Assembly (NCBI GenBank): GCA_017306715.1
Contig: JAFKHV010000012.1
Location: forward strand, 1-64,000
DNA from: Legionella sp.
GTDB taxonomy: Bacteria > Pseudomonadota > Gammaproteobacteria > Legionellales > Legionellaceae
Length of the DNA stretch: 64,000 bases
Direction of reading: 5' to 3'
Positions 27,606-36,809 of this stretch are shown one piece after another; the stretch's first letter is position 1; each line of letters begins with the position of its first letter. Position numbers and translations under genes: made by a program. The notes beneath the pieces are model-generated. The model did no database searches. It was not told where the DNA came from and worked only from the letters and a program-made list of their open reading frames with translations.

Positions 27606-28530
27606 AAGATTGTTCATTTTTTATAAGTTTTCCGAGCATTGCCAAATCCCGCTCCCCATGATGTTGTTTTAAAAAGAGATCCAGTTCTTGATATTGTTGA
27701 TTTATGTCAGCAATACATGCGATCGGATAAGGGCCATAAGCACGCGCAAAGCGACGTAAGGTATCGGTGGCAAGTTGTTCAATCAAGTGTCGCGTCATTA
27801 ATGCTAATCGTTGCAGCGCATCTGCTTGCATTGTCCTCTCGGCATCCTTACCGCTTTGAAGCAAAATTTTCTCAATAGTCCAAATATTTGCAGCCATGGC
27901 TCCTAGATGTGCTAACGTGTGCGCATCATCGCGCTTATTTTCTTGTGCATAATCGACTAAGCTTGCCGCGCCGCCGCCCCAACATGCCGCAGGGCCAAGT
28001 GCACCACGCCAAAATCCAAGGCGCTTTACATACCAATGATTTTCCCCTACGAGTACCTCTGGACTCAATGGCAATCGGTTAAAGGTAAGTGTTGCTGTAT
28101 TGGTTTGTGCAAATGCTTGAGAACACCATTGGCTGTGATCAACAACCATATACTCAGAGGGTATGTCGGTTAATGAAATGTCGAGTAATTTATCCTCGAC
28201 GGTAATTAAGGCTCGGTCAACGAGACCTGCACCACTGCAAAATCTTTTAATACCGGATAGATACCACCGTGAAGAGTTTATTTCGATTCTTAACGGATGG
28301 TCAGGCGCTTCCGAGGCCCAAACCGCATAGAGCGTGCCAGGCGCGGCTGTACGCTGTGCTTCGGCTAAAATGGCTAAAGCATCCCAGTGCGCCTCTGCGA
28401 TTTTTGCTAAAGACAGCCCCTGCCTACCGGTGTGAAACAAATGCATTAACCGCTCACCATAGGTAACTTCTGGGGCGAGTAAATTAGTCTCACCAATTAT
28501 GATGCGAACTTCCTGTTCCAATGTACTCAT
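27604..28530 (-). CDS. Short acyl-CoA dehydrogenase-like protein
   Basis: At 308 residues it is shorter than typical acyl-CoA dehydrogenases (about 380). Recognisable parts are LAKIAEAHWDALAILAEA, a flavin-site-like YLSGIKRFCSGAGLVDRALI stretch, and a helical C-terminal domain. I cannot identify the usual catalytic Glu with confidence. It is the last gene of a minus-strand run after a PIG-L deacetylase and a methyltransferase, an association I recall from uncharacterised biosynthetic cassettes in other proteobacteria. The start at 28530 has TTGGA upstream; a longer start at 28560 would overlap the methyltransferase. Confidence 0.7.
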   Translation of the reverse strand: MSTLEQEVRIIIGETNLLAPEVTYGERLMHLFHTGRQGLSLAKIAEAHWDALAILAEAQRTAAPGTLYAVWASEAPDHPLRIEINSSRWYLSGIKRFCSGAGLVDRALITVEDKLLDISLTDIPSEYMVVDHSQWCSQAFAQTNTATLTFNRLPLSPEVLVGENHWYVKRLGFWRGALGPAACWGGGAASLVDYAQENKRDDAHTLAHLGAMAANIWTIEKILLQSGKDAERTMQADALQRLALMTRHLIEQLATDTLRRFARAYGPYPIACIADINQQYQELDLFLKQHHGERDLAMLGKLIKNEQS

Positions 28531-28544
28531 ATTTTTTCCAATAT

Positions 28545-29111
28545 TTATTTTTTTAACCAATAACCTAGGCGAAAACCTGGATGCTGTTCCTGGTGTACTT
28601 CATATAGGTTGCTAAATAGACTAAACGTGTCCTGTACAGCATCTCCTGAAATTAGATGATCTGAGGATTGGCCCAACCAATGAGAAGCAAGAATATAGCT
28701 ATTCGGTCTCATTTGGGTGATGATTTTATCCAAAATAAGACGCCATTCGCTGTGCGTGAAATAATAGCCAATCTCACTTAAGATAATGAGGTCAGTTGCT
28801 GGACTCATGGCATAATCCAGCAAGGTTGATGCGCTAAAAGTTATATTGTTTATATGTTGGCATTTTTTTTGTGCATGCTGAATTGCAACCTCAGAAATAT
28901 CAATTGCCTCCACCTGCTCGGCGAATTGTGCAAGTTTCGCTGTAAGTATGCCAATGGAGCACCCAGCCTCAAAGATCCAGGCATGCTTTTTATTCTGGAT
29001 AACGTCACAAATTCTCTGGTAACGAAACAACTCATAGGAATTTGTGGTGAAATTCCATGGGTCATCGTTACCTTCATACAACTGATTAAAAAAAGCAGCG
29101 TCAATGCTCAT
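28545..29111 (-). CDS. SAM-dependent methyltransferase (NodS-like)
   Basis: This 188-residue class I methyltransferase has motif I as IFEAGCSIGILTAKLA, an acidic VEAIDIS for ribose binding and LIILSEIGYYF as motif IV. The start DPWNFTTNSYELFRYQR matches the NodS group, N-methyltransferases of aminosugars or lipid-linked substrates. The ATG at 29111 overlaps the deacetylase stop codon by 11 bp, so the two are coupled; a longer frame to 29204 lies inside the deacetylase. A deacetylase followed by an N-methyltransferase suggests sequential action on one amine (inference). Confidence 0.82.
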   Translation of the reverse strand: MSIDAAFFNQLYEGNDDPWNFTTNSYELFRYQRICDVIQNKKHAWIFEAGCSIGILTAKLAQFAEQVEAIDISEVAIQHAQKKCQHINNITFSASTLLDYAMSPATDLIILSEIGYYFTHSEWRLILDKIITQMRPNSYILASHWLGQSSDHLISGDAVQDTFSLFSNLYEVHQEQHPGFRLGYWLKK

Positions 29112-29787
29112 CAGTATAAAAAACCTCAAAGGGGCGATATGCAGGTGCCAGTTGTTCGGTCGATAATATGGCATTGCCCTGGTCATAATAATATTGGGAA
29201 TCATAACACGCTAATGCCTGTAGCTTACGCTCTTGAGTCCTTTGCTCAAGACAGTACAATTTTAGTGTATACGGTTTCAGGTCTTTGATCGTTGCGTGAT
29301 GCCAAGTCCAAAAAAAATAAAAACTCAAAGAGGTTTTATTATCCTGAGCTAAGCGTTGAGCAACTTGACCGGTAATCTCGTGATCGGCATGGTAGTCGTT
29401 GATCCAGGGAGCAATAATATGATTGTTGGGGGTAAAATAAGGCTCTAGCAAGTTTTTAAGGCGAGCCTTCTGCTTGCTAAGTCCACTATCTTCCAGGCGC
29501 AAGCGGATGATATTTTCGGCGCTTAAACCGAGAAGAGAAAGTGCATCTTCCTGTTCTTTTTGTCTTATTGCCCTTAATGTATTCATCTTTGGATAGGCAT
29601 TTTCCCCATCGGTGATAGCGATAATCTTAACCGATTGATTGTGTTTTCTTAGGTTATAAATTAGGCCGCCTGCACCTAATGTTTCATCATCTGGATGCGG
29701 TGAGAGAATAATTATATCCTCTGTTGGAACGGTCCAATGCGGTTTGGATTTCAAAAAATACAACCACTCATCCTCTGTGGTCTTCAT
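29101..29787 (-). CDS. PIG-L/LmbE-family deacetylase
   Basis: This 228-residue zinc deacetylase has the first metal motif SPHPDDETLGAGG near residue 29 and the second as DYHADHE near residue 130. Family members remove N-acetyl groups from sugars (GlcNAc-PI, mycothiol, bacillithiol). Here the substrate is unknown. It leads a coupled set with a methyltransferase and an acyl-CoA dehydrogenase-like gene. AAGGAAGGA precedes the ATG. It lies 10 bp after the GH65 gene and may share its transcript. Confidence 0.9.
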   Translation of the reverse strand: MKTTEDEWLYFLKSKPHWTVPTEDIIILSPHPDDETLGAGGLIYNLRKHNQSVKIIAITDGENAYPKMNTLRAIRQKEQEDALSLLGLSAENIIRLRLEDSGLSKQKARLKNLLEPYFTPNNHIIAPWINDYHADHEITGQVAQRLAQDNKTSLSFYFFWTWHHATIKDLKPYTLKLYCLEQRTQERKLQALACYDSQYYYDQGNAILSTEQLAPAYRPFEVFYTDEH

Positions 29788-29797
29788 AATCCTTCCT

Positions 29798-32248
29798 TTA
29801 ATGTTTTAAGTAAGGTCGATTATCGTTCTGAGCCTTAATGTAGTTTTTAGGTGAAAAGTCTTTATCTGTGGCGCTATTAAATTCAATCGTAATTTTTTTA
29901 TTTAATGTCGGCTGTATTAATTGGTCAAATAGTAAAATCGGTAGAGGCCGGTGTTGCTCTAATAATAATAGACTACATTGATGAGAATCTATTTCGATCT
30001 CATATAAATTAGTACGCGCAAAAAACCTAAATTTTAGTCGCGTGATCCAGGAAGGTAATTGCGGTTTTAAATGCAGTTGATCTTTTTTAAAGGTAATACC
30101 ACTTACCGTGTGCCATAAGAAGGACATGGTCCCCACCATAACACCCAAATGGATGCCTTCCTGAGTTGTTCCACCCTGAGTGTCAGCAAAATCGCTGCAT
30201 AGAGCTGCATGATAAAGCTTATCCGCTGCAGCCCTGTTGGATGGATACAGTAACGATGCAAATACTATTTTACTTAAGGTGGAGCCATGCGAGGTTCGTT
30301 TGAGGTAATAATCAATCGAACGCGGCTTGAGTTCAGGACCGGTTTTAAGCCCGAGATGGGTGAGCATTGCCGTTACCTCGTCTTCGTCCAGCAGATAATA
30401 AATCATCAAGGCATCCGGTTGCTTGGCAATTTGGAAATGACTCGGCTCTTTTCCTTCTGCTTTGAGAATACGATCAAGCCGCTCTAATTGAGCATAGCTT
30501 TTTTCATAATCGTCCCAAGGAAATTCTTCAAGTAAATGATATCCCTCAAATTGACTAATAACACCCTCATGGATGGGTATAAACATGTGCTTACAAATTT
30601 TTTGCCAGCGTTGTTGTTCAGCGGCTGTAATGTGCATTTTAGAAGCCAATTGCGCAAATGAGTAATGACTTTTTATCAATAATAATGCTTTAGAAAGCAC
30701 CCAAACGGCCATTAAATTGGTATAGGCATTATTAGGTAAGCCTTCCTCACCGTCTAAACCACGTTCATGATATTCATCGGGTCCCATAACTCCATGAATT
30801 TCAAATTTATTTTTTAGGGAGTTATATTGTGAGATGCTGCTGATAAATTTTGCAATATCAAAAAAAATCTCCGCGCCATAACTTCTCATGAACGATACAT
30901 CCTGCGTGATAAGATAGTAGCGCCAAATAGAGTATGCAATTGCCATATTCACATGACGCTGATTATGGCTTAGATCAGGCCCCCACTGACCGGATTGGGG
31001 ATTAAGGTGCCATTGTTGGGTCGTCTCCTCGCCATTACTTGCACTTTGCCAGGGAAACATGGCCCCTTGATAACCATATTTTTGGGCTAATTCACGGGCT
31101 GCGGGAAGACGATGATATCGATACATGAGGAGATTTTTAGCTGTTTCTGGATCATGGTAAATATAAAAAGGCAAAATAAAGAGTTCATCCCAAAAGACAT
31201 GGCCACGATAAGCCTCTCCATGAAGGCCACGTGCCGGGGCACCATAATCGAGCTGTGCACTATGAGGCGAAATTGATTGGAGGGTATGGAAAATATGAAG
31301 TCTGATCAGTTTTTGCTCGTCACCATTCGTTTGCAATTGAATATCGGTCTGATCCCATAATTTTTTCCAGGCTACGAGGTGCTCTCCTATAAGTTTATGT
31401 AAGGGGGGAGCATTATTTATTTGCGCCATACTTTCTTGCAAAGGCTCGTAGATGGCTCGGTCTTTGCCATGCACCACGGCACAGATTTTAGCAATATGCA
31501 CTCTCTGATAAGGTACGATGTTTATGCTCCACTCCTGATGAATAGCCGTATCGTCGGCAAAGGAATGTGGTGCAAGAATCTTATGATCTTCATCCGTATA
31601 AACGCTGGTTTTTATCGTTTGCGTAATATCGACCCTTGAGTCAATGGTGCGGATGTGTAAGTAAATTTCTTGCTTTGGGGTAATACCTTTACTTACTACT
31701 TCTAAATGATGATTACTTAGTCCTTGGTAACGTAATACCCCAGAATTACTCACCGCCGCAGAGAGTGACGTTCTTATCTTTATGGTTCCACTCCAATTTT
31801 CGGAGAAGACGGTACAACGAAGTCCACTCAAATGTGGATGTGCTTGACTTATACAACGTATGCTATTGACTATGAAACGTCGACCTTTTCGATCTTCGAA
31901 ACGGCAGGTTCTTTTAAGCAATCCTTTTTTTAAATGCAGTTGCTCACGGAAATGAAGAATGTGCACCTGAGTTACATCAAACCAGTCTTCATCCCCCATC
32001 TGAAACATTAGAGAGAGCCAGTTCGGTATATTGACCATATCTTCATTGGTTATGCGTTTATGAGCGACGGTGCTTTCTAACTGATTAAAAACTCCTGCCA
32101 GATAGGTTCCAGCATAGTGTTTATCTGAGGCACAAAATTCCATGGCACCTCGTGTTGCCATATAACCATTGCCTAGAGTAAGAAGGGTTTCTCGATGCCG
32201 AATTTCTTCAGGATTAAAGTTACGATAACTGAGAATCCAATGGTTCAT
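29798..32248 (-). CDS. Glycoside hydrolase family 65 phosphorylase (trehalose/maltose type)
   Basis: This 816-residue cytosolic enzyme cleaves an alpha-glucoside with phosphate to give beta-glucose 1-phosphate. The catalytic acid lies in GPDEYHE (Glu492), and the phosphate-binding TSHGSTLSKIV segment is present. The substrate may be trehalose or trehalose 6-phosphate given the gene before it, but kojibiose or maltose cannot be excluded. ATG 32248 has AAGGTGAG upstream; it starts 5 bp after the HAD-OtsB stop codon. Together the two genes match, domain for domain and nearly in total length, the single multidomain OtsB1 protein of mycobacteria. Confidence 0.9.
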   Translation of the reverse strand: MNHWILSYRNFNPEEIRHRETLLTLGNGYMATRGAMEFCASDKHYAGTYLAGVFNQLESTVAHKRITNEDMVNIPNWLSLMFQMGDEDWFDVTQVHILHFREQLHLKKGLLKRTCRFEDRKGRRFIVNSIRCISQAHPHLSGLRCTVFSENWSGTIKIRTSLSAAVSNSGVLRYQGLSNHHLEVVSKGITPKQEIYLHIRTIDSRVDITQTIKTSVYTDEDHKILAPHSFADDTAIHQEWSINIVPYQRVHIAKICAVVHGKDRAIYEPLQESMAQINNAPPLHKLIGEHLVAWKKLWDQTDIQLQTNGDEQKLIRLHIFHTLQSISPHSAQLDYGAPARGLHGEAYRGHVFWDELFILPFYIYHDPETAKNLLMYRYHRLPAARELAQKYGYQGAMFPWQSASNGEETTQQWHLNPQSGQWGPDLSHNQRHVNMAIAYSIWRYYLITQDVSFMRSYGAEIFFDIAKFISSISQYNSLKNKFEIHGVMGPDEYHERGLDGEEGLPNNAYTNLMAVWVLSKALLLIKSHYSFAQLASKMHITAAEQQRWQKICKHMFIPIHEGVISQFEGYHLLEEFPWDDYEKSYAQLERLDRILKAEGKEPSHFQIAKQPDALMIYYLLDEDEVTAMLTHLGLKTGPELKPRSIDYYLKRTSHGSTLSKIVFASLLYPSNRAAADKLYHAALCSDFADTQGGTTQEGIHLGVMVGTMSFLWHTVSGITFKKDQLHLKPQLPSWITRLKFRFFARTNLYEIEIDSHQCSLLLLEQHRPLPILLFDQLIQPTLNKKITIEFNSATDKDFSPKNYIKAQNDNRPYLKH

Positions 32249-32253
32249 GGTAC

Positions 32254-33783
32254 TCACCTTAATAACGAATATTGGTTAATTTGATTCAGAAAACGCTCAA
32301 CTTCTCCTGGTGACTCAAGAAAATAATGTGCTGCAGTTGTTGATAGCTCAGCGGTTACTTTAATAGTTATGCCGTTGCAATTAAACGCAGCAAAAGCATC
32401 CTCATCCGAAGTATCATCACCGAGATAGATTGGTACCGTATGGGGGTAAGTTTGTCGGAAATGATTAAAAATAAAATGAGCAGCGTACCCTTTATTCCAT
32501 TTTATCCTTGGTCGTAACTCGAAAACTTTTTTACCACAAAAATCATCTAATTGAGGGTATTTATTCAGTATATTTCCAACTGCTTCTTTGATAAAAGGAT
32601 GGAACGATGAGTCTACTAAACGGTAATGAATGGAGAGGGTTAATTGTTTGTTTTCAATAATGCATCCGGGGACTTCATTTAAAAGTCGCTGCAAATCATC
32701 CTCTACCTGGCTCATTATTTTTTTATATTCCTCACCAAAACAGTATGAACTTAGTTCCGGAATCATGCTTTTGAATTCCAACCCATGATTTCCTGCATAT
32801 GAAAGATTGGCTAAATGGATTCGTTCCTTCAGATCATGAAGAGCGCGCCCACTGACAATAATCACGGGAAAATTGCTATTTAACTCGTTCAAACAACCAC
32901 GCATCGATGAGGATAAGATTGCTTGTGAGGGGGTATTCACTATCGGGGTTAAGGTACCGTCAAAATCTGAAAAAATAAGCAAATGATACTGTTTTTCTAA
33001 AAGTTCGTTAATGAGATTCAAAGCTTGGAAGCCTGTTTGGGGCTTCGGGGGTGCCTTTAAAAATTCATACAAGGGGAATTGCTTGCGGGATAGGTCGGGA
33101 AGTAAATAATCTGGATTTAAATCAGAAAAGTCAGCACGTAATTTTTGGTGTCTATCTAAAGCAATTACCCCACCAAAATTACCCGCCTTAGCTGCCGCAA
33201 CCCCTGCAAGCGCATCTTCGACCACTAGGCATTCTTGGGGTTTTAGTCCCATCCGTTTGGCTGCCTCAAGGAAAATTCCGGGATTCGGTTTGCCCGGGAT
33301 GTTTAACGATTCAGTGGTCAGGCCGTCTACAATAATAGGAAATATATGTTCAATACCGGCGCTTCCTAAGATTGCTGCACAGTTTTTACTAGAGGTGATA
33401 AGCGCGATTTGATAATTATTAGTCAATAAAAAGTCAATGAATTCTAAAGTATCAGGGAAAGGTCGTACGGATTCAGTTGCTATCAGCTCACAAAAAAGTG
33501 TATTTTTTTCTGTGCCAATGACTTCAATGCACCGTTCTAAATTTTGATATAAAGTTTTGATTTTTGGGAAAAGTTGTGACTTAGAATGTAAATAATGCGC
33601 AAGGCCTTCTTGTCTGGGCATACCATCAAGGTAATGAAAATAATCCTGCTCGGTAAAAACTATATCGTTCTCATTTAGTTTTTCGAGGAAGGCCATAATT
33701 GCCGTTTTCCAGGCTTTAAAATGCACAGTAGCGGTTTGGGTGACCACGCCATCCATATCGAAAATGATGCCCTTTATAGACAT
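32254..33783 (-). CDS. Beta-phosphoglucomutase-like HAD fused to trehalose-6-phosphate phosphatase
   Basis: This 509-residue protein has two HAD domains. Residues 1-235 start with FDMDGV (Asp9/Asp11) and look like beta-phosphoglucomutase, with GKPNPGIFLEAAKRMG and VVEDALAGVAAAKAG. Residues 265-509 are an OtsB-type phosphatase: SDFDGT (Asp273/Asp275), VSGRALHDL, AGNHGLEF and GDDTSDEDAF. Both nucleophiles are present, so both halves may be active: dephosphorylation of trehalose 6-phosphate, and conversion of beta-glucose 1-phosphate from the GH65 neighbour to glucose 6-phosphate. No otsA is nearby. TAGGAG precedes the ATG. Confidence 0.9.
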   Translation of the reverse strand: MSIKGIIFDMDGVVTQTATVHFKAWKTAIMAFLEKLNENDIVFTEQDYFHYLDGMPRQEGLAHYLHSKSQLFPKIKTLYQNLERCIEVIGTEKNTLFCELIATESVRPFPDTLEFIDFLLTNNYQIALITSSKNCAAILGSAGIEHIFPIIVDGLTTESLNIPGKPNPGIFLEAAKRMGLKPQECLVVEDALAGVAAAKAGNFGGVIALDRHQKLRADFSDLNPDYLLPDLSRKQFPLYEFLKAPPKPQTGFQALNLINELLEKQYHLLIFSDFDGTLTPIVNTPSQAILSSSMRGCLNELNSNFPVIIVSGRALHDLKERIHLANLSYAGNHGLEFKSMIPELSSYCFGEEYKKIMSQVEDDLQRLLNEVPGCIIENKQLTLSIHYRLVDSSFHPFIKEAVGNILNKYPQLDDFCGKKVFELRPRIKWNKGYAAHFIFNHFRQTYPHTVPIYLGDDTSDEDAFAAFNCNGITIKVTAELSTTAAHYFLESPGEVERFLNQINQYSLLR

Positions 33784-33944
33784 GGAAGTCTCCTAATTGT
33801 GCTTGCGTAGGGATGCATTACAATTTTTTGATTATCTATTGAGCATAGTTCATTAACTGGTTTAATCAATTTGTCTTCATAGTGTGCTCTTATAAATGGT
33901 CTAGAATAAAAAAGAGACATATTGAGAACTCATGGAGGATAATC

Positions 33945-34472
33945 ATGTCATTTAAACCATCTCCCTTGGCAAATATTGATGCAATTAAATCAGAAGCAGA
34001 GAAATCGATTCACGACGGTGCGGTGACCCAAGATTATCCCTTAGACATTGATGAGGCTTGTCGTCTTTTAAATGCTGCATTAGCTACAGAAATTATGTGT
34101 GTATTGCGCTATCGCCACCATCAAATCATCGCTAAAGGCATTGAAAATCCACAAGTGGTCGCAGAATTTGCTGAGCATGCTGTTGATGAAGAACGCCATA
34201 TGATGATGTTGGCTGAGCGGATTAGTCAATTAGGTGGCGATCCGGATTTTAATCCGGAAACAATAAGACTGCGCACGGCAACCGAGTATGGTACGGGAAC
34301 TGACTTAGTACAGCTAATCAAAGAAAATTTAGTAGCTGAGCGTATTGCGATTATGTTTTACCGCGAATTAATCAACTGGTTCGGGAGCAGTGATCCCACC
34401 ACGCGACGAATGCTGGAAGCAATTCTTGAGGATGAAGAAGAGCACGCGGATGATCTATCTGATTTGATGTAA
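33945..34472 (+). CDS. Bacterioferritin-like di-iron protein
   Basis: This 175-residue four-helix protein has the ferritin iron ligands in order: ATEIM in helix A, EHAVDEERH (E..H) in helix B, VAERI in helix C and EDEEEHADDL in helix D. It resembles bacterioferritin/DpsA-like proteins that store iron and remove peroxide. The start at 33945 has GGAGG upstream; the longer frame from 33882 is unsupported. It is divergent from the trehalose operon and is the first of two ferritin-superfamily genes here, the other being dps. Confidence 0.85.
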   Translation: MSFKPSPLANIDAIKSEAEKSIHDGAVTQDYPLDIDEACRLLNAALATEIMCVLRYRHHQIIAKGIENPQVVAEFAEHAVDEERHMMMLAERISQLGGDPDFNPETIRLRTATEYGTGTDLVQLIKENLVAERIAIMFYRELINWFGSSDPTTRRMLEAILEDEEEHADDLSDLM

Positions 34473-34600
34473 TATGCTTAAATTCTTTTAATTATCACGG
34501 ATAATAAAAACTTTATTTTGACGCGATAAATTGTGTCTAATTAAGTTTTTTGAGCTATATTTTTTTCTATAAGAATAAGGAAAATACTCAAGGAACTAAT

Positions 34601-35839
34601 ATGGGCACTCTTCTGCTACTTTTTTTGGCAGTTACCACCGCATTGTTTTCCCCCACAGCAAATAATTTTCCCGAAGAAAAAAAGGTGTTGCAAAAGCAAG
34701 TGCAACTGTATCAATTCCTGGCACCAATTTATAGCGCGCAAACAGTGAGTACCCAATATATCACCGAGGTTGCCGATATGTTGGCAACACAAACCCCAGA
34801 GCTTAGTCCGTTGGTTGTTAATAAAGTGATTATGAGCCTGAAATGCGCCGGTGAATTTAATGTCGAACATAATAATATTTTAACGATAATCGATTATTCT
34901 CTTCCTTCGAATCAAAAGCGGTTATGGGTTTTTGATTTAGTACAAAAAAAATTACTTTTTCATACCTATGTCTCTCATGGGATAAAATCAGGGCAGTTAC
35001 ATACCCGTTATTTTTCAAACAAATACAATAGTAAAGCAAGCAGTATTGGGGTGTATCAAACCGAACAAGCCTATTATGGACGCGATGGATTATCATTAAG
35101 GCTGGATGGCCTTGATCGCGCTTTTAATGATAATGCAGCAAATCGTGCGGTGGTGATTCATTCCGGCTGGTATGTAGAAGAGGAATTTATTAAGAAATAT
35201 GGACGTCCTGGACGTAGTTGGGGATGTCCGGCATTACCCTTAAAAATTTCCAATGACATTATTAATACTATCAAAAATAAATCATTACTGGTAATATATT
35301 ACCCAAATGATAAATGGTTTAATCAATCACGATTTTTGAATTGTGACCGAGATAGACCGCAAATTACCTACAAAGGGCTCATGGAAATCCCTGATGTAGC
35401 GCCCGATGACGGACGAGATGAAATTCTGTTTGTTGGCGGCTATAAATTGAAGCATGCAGAGAGTAATCCTGTAGCGGTTATCGCGGCAGAGCGTTATAAA
35501 GCAGTGTTTCATAAGCCAGTCCCACTAACACGTATGTTGCGCCGACAGATCAATCATGAAGAGTATGTTGCCTTAAGTGCGCAGGAGCTGAAAACTCTGG
35601 TGGTACAGAAATTAGCACTTAATACAATTAATTTTGTCATACCCGTACTCAAAGTTATTCGCGGCGGGTATTATGAGACTCAGATGCAAGTTGTAAATTT
35701 AGGAAAAATAAAGGAAATTAAAATTAATGGTGATACGCAAATGCAACAGCATAAACCAGGGTTTACGGTATACTTGGAAGGTAAAACGGCTCTAAGTCTT
35801 AACCCTTCCAATGAATTCATAAGATGGGTCGGTCTGTAA
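34601..35839 (+). CDS. Murein L,D-transpeptidase family protein (YkuD_2 type)
   Basis: This 412-residue exported protein has an N-terminal hydrophobic signal (LLLLFLAVTTALFS). The catalytic domain carries HSGWY (His187) and GRSWGCPAL (Cys209), the pattern of the YkuD_2 group of L,D-transpeptidases, which form or edit peptidoglycan links in the periplasm. After about residue 230 there is a long C-terminal part I do not recognise. AAGGA precedes ATG 34601; a longer frame from 34550 lacks a site. Confidence 0.85.
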   Translation: MGTLLLLFLAVTTALFSPTANNFPEEKKVLQKQVQLYQFLAPIYSAQTVSTQYITEVADMLATQTPELSPLVVNKVIMSLKCAGEFNVEHNNILTIIDYSLPSNQKRLWVFDLVQKKLLFHTYVSHGIKSGQLHTRYFSNKYNSKASSIGVYQTEQAYYGRDGLSLRLDGLDRAFNDNAANRAVVIHSGWYVEEEFIKKYGRPGRSWGCPALPLKISNDIINTIKNKSLLVIYYPNDKWFNQSRFLNCDRDRPQITYKGLMEIPDVAPDDGRDEILFVGGYKLKHAESNPVAVIAAERYKAVFHKPVPLTRMLRRQINHEEYVALSAQELKTLVVQKLALNTINFVIPVLKVIRGGYYETQMQVVNLGKIKEIKINGDTQMQQHKPGFTVYLEGKTALSLNPSNEFIRWVGL

Positions 35840-35863
35840 CTGCAGTGAAGAGGGGATATACCA

Positions 35864-36793
35864 ATGACGTTGTTTAAAGCGGTATTTAATGGGATTGGTT
35901 CCGGAGCCGGTGTGGCCTGGCCTTTATTTGGCATCGTGTTCACAGTAATTGGTGGGGCGGTAGGTAGTATCCTTTCATTCGCAATGGGCGGGGTCGCCCT
36001 GGGATTATTTCTTGCGGTTACCTTAAGTATCGGTGTTTTTTCCTACCGGCAAATGAAACAAGATGAGCATGAGTTACAACAAACAATAGCCAAAAATGAA
36101 AATAAGTTACTGGGATTAATTGACCAATATCTTAAAACAATGCAGCCTCAGCGTAATGAATTTCAATCGCTAAGAGAATCCTGGCAGGAGCTCGAGCAAA
36201 AAAATGAAACGGAGCCTTTGCTGGCTTCTTTGTTAACACTCTGTAAAAAGCATTACTACGAAATTAATCTTGACCGTGCGCAACAGGCTGTGAACGAATT
36301 TAAATCCCTAAGAGAACGTGAAAAATTACCTTTAATTAAACCATTAATCGCTTCTTTTTTCGGTTTTGTAGGCACTTTTGGTGCAATTGCTGGCTGCAGT
36401 GCCGGACTTTCAGGGATGCTCACCGGTGTTGGGGCTTTAACGACTTTGGCGGCATTTCCCCTAATTGGATGGGGGGTAATAGGAGTGGCTTTTGGCTTGG
36501 GAATCTATGCTGCCATAGGTTCTTTTCGCGATACGTTAACCAATGAGCGACAACACCATCTTAATCATTGTCTAAAAGCAGCACAAAAAGGTGTGAGAGG
36601 TCATTTGGCACTGAAGGATGAGACGGCAAATCAGTGCCGGACTCTTGGTCGATTGGGAGGCCGTCATGCCTACACACCTGATTCCGAATCTGAAAGCAGT
36701 AAAACTGCTGTGCATCAAAGAAGAATTACTATTTCTAAAACGAATATGCATAGTAATGGTTCGAACTCAACCCTGCATATAAAAGTTAATTGA
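35864..36793 (+). CDS. Glycine-rich membrane protein of unknown function
   Basis: This 309-residue protein has two pairs of glycine-rich hydrophobic segments, at about residues 5-62 and 165-220, separated by a helical polar region. It ends in a basic Ser/Thr/His-rich tail. No family is recognised. The layout (membrane hairpin, coiled region, membrane hairpin, polar tail) recalls some Legionella effectors, but this is only a resemblance. GAGGGG precedes the ATG, 25 bp after the L,D-transpeptidase stop codon, so the two are probably co-transcribed. Confidence 0.65.
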   Translation: MTLFKAVFNGIGSGAGVAWPLFGIVFTVIGGAVGSILSFAMGGVALGLFLAVTLSIGVFSYRQMKQDEHELQQTIAKNENKLLGLIDQYLKTMQPQRNEFQSLRESWQELEQKNETEPLLASLLTLCKKHYYEINLDRAQQAVNEFKSLREREKLPLIKPLIASFFGFVGTFGAIAGCSAGLSGMLTGVGALTTLAAFPLIGWGVIGVAFGLGIYAAIGSFRDTLTNERQHHLNHCLKAAQKGVRGHLALKDETANQCRTLGRLGGRHAYTPDSESESSKTAVHQRRITISKTNMHSNGSNSTLHIKVN

Positions 36794-36809
36794 GCCTAGG
36801 TACAGTAAA

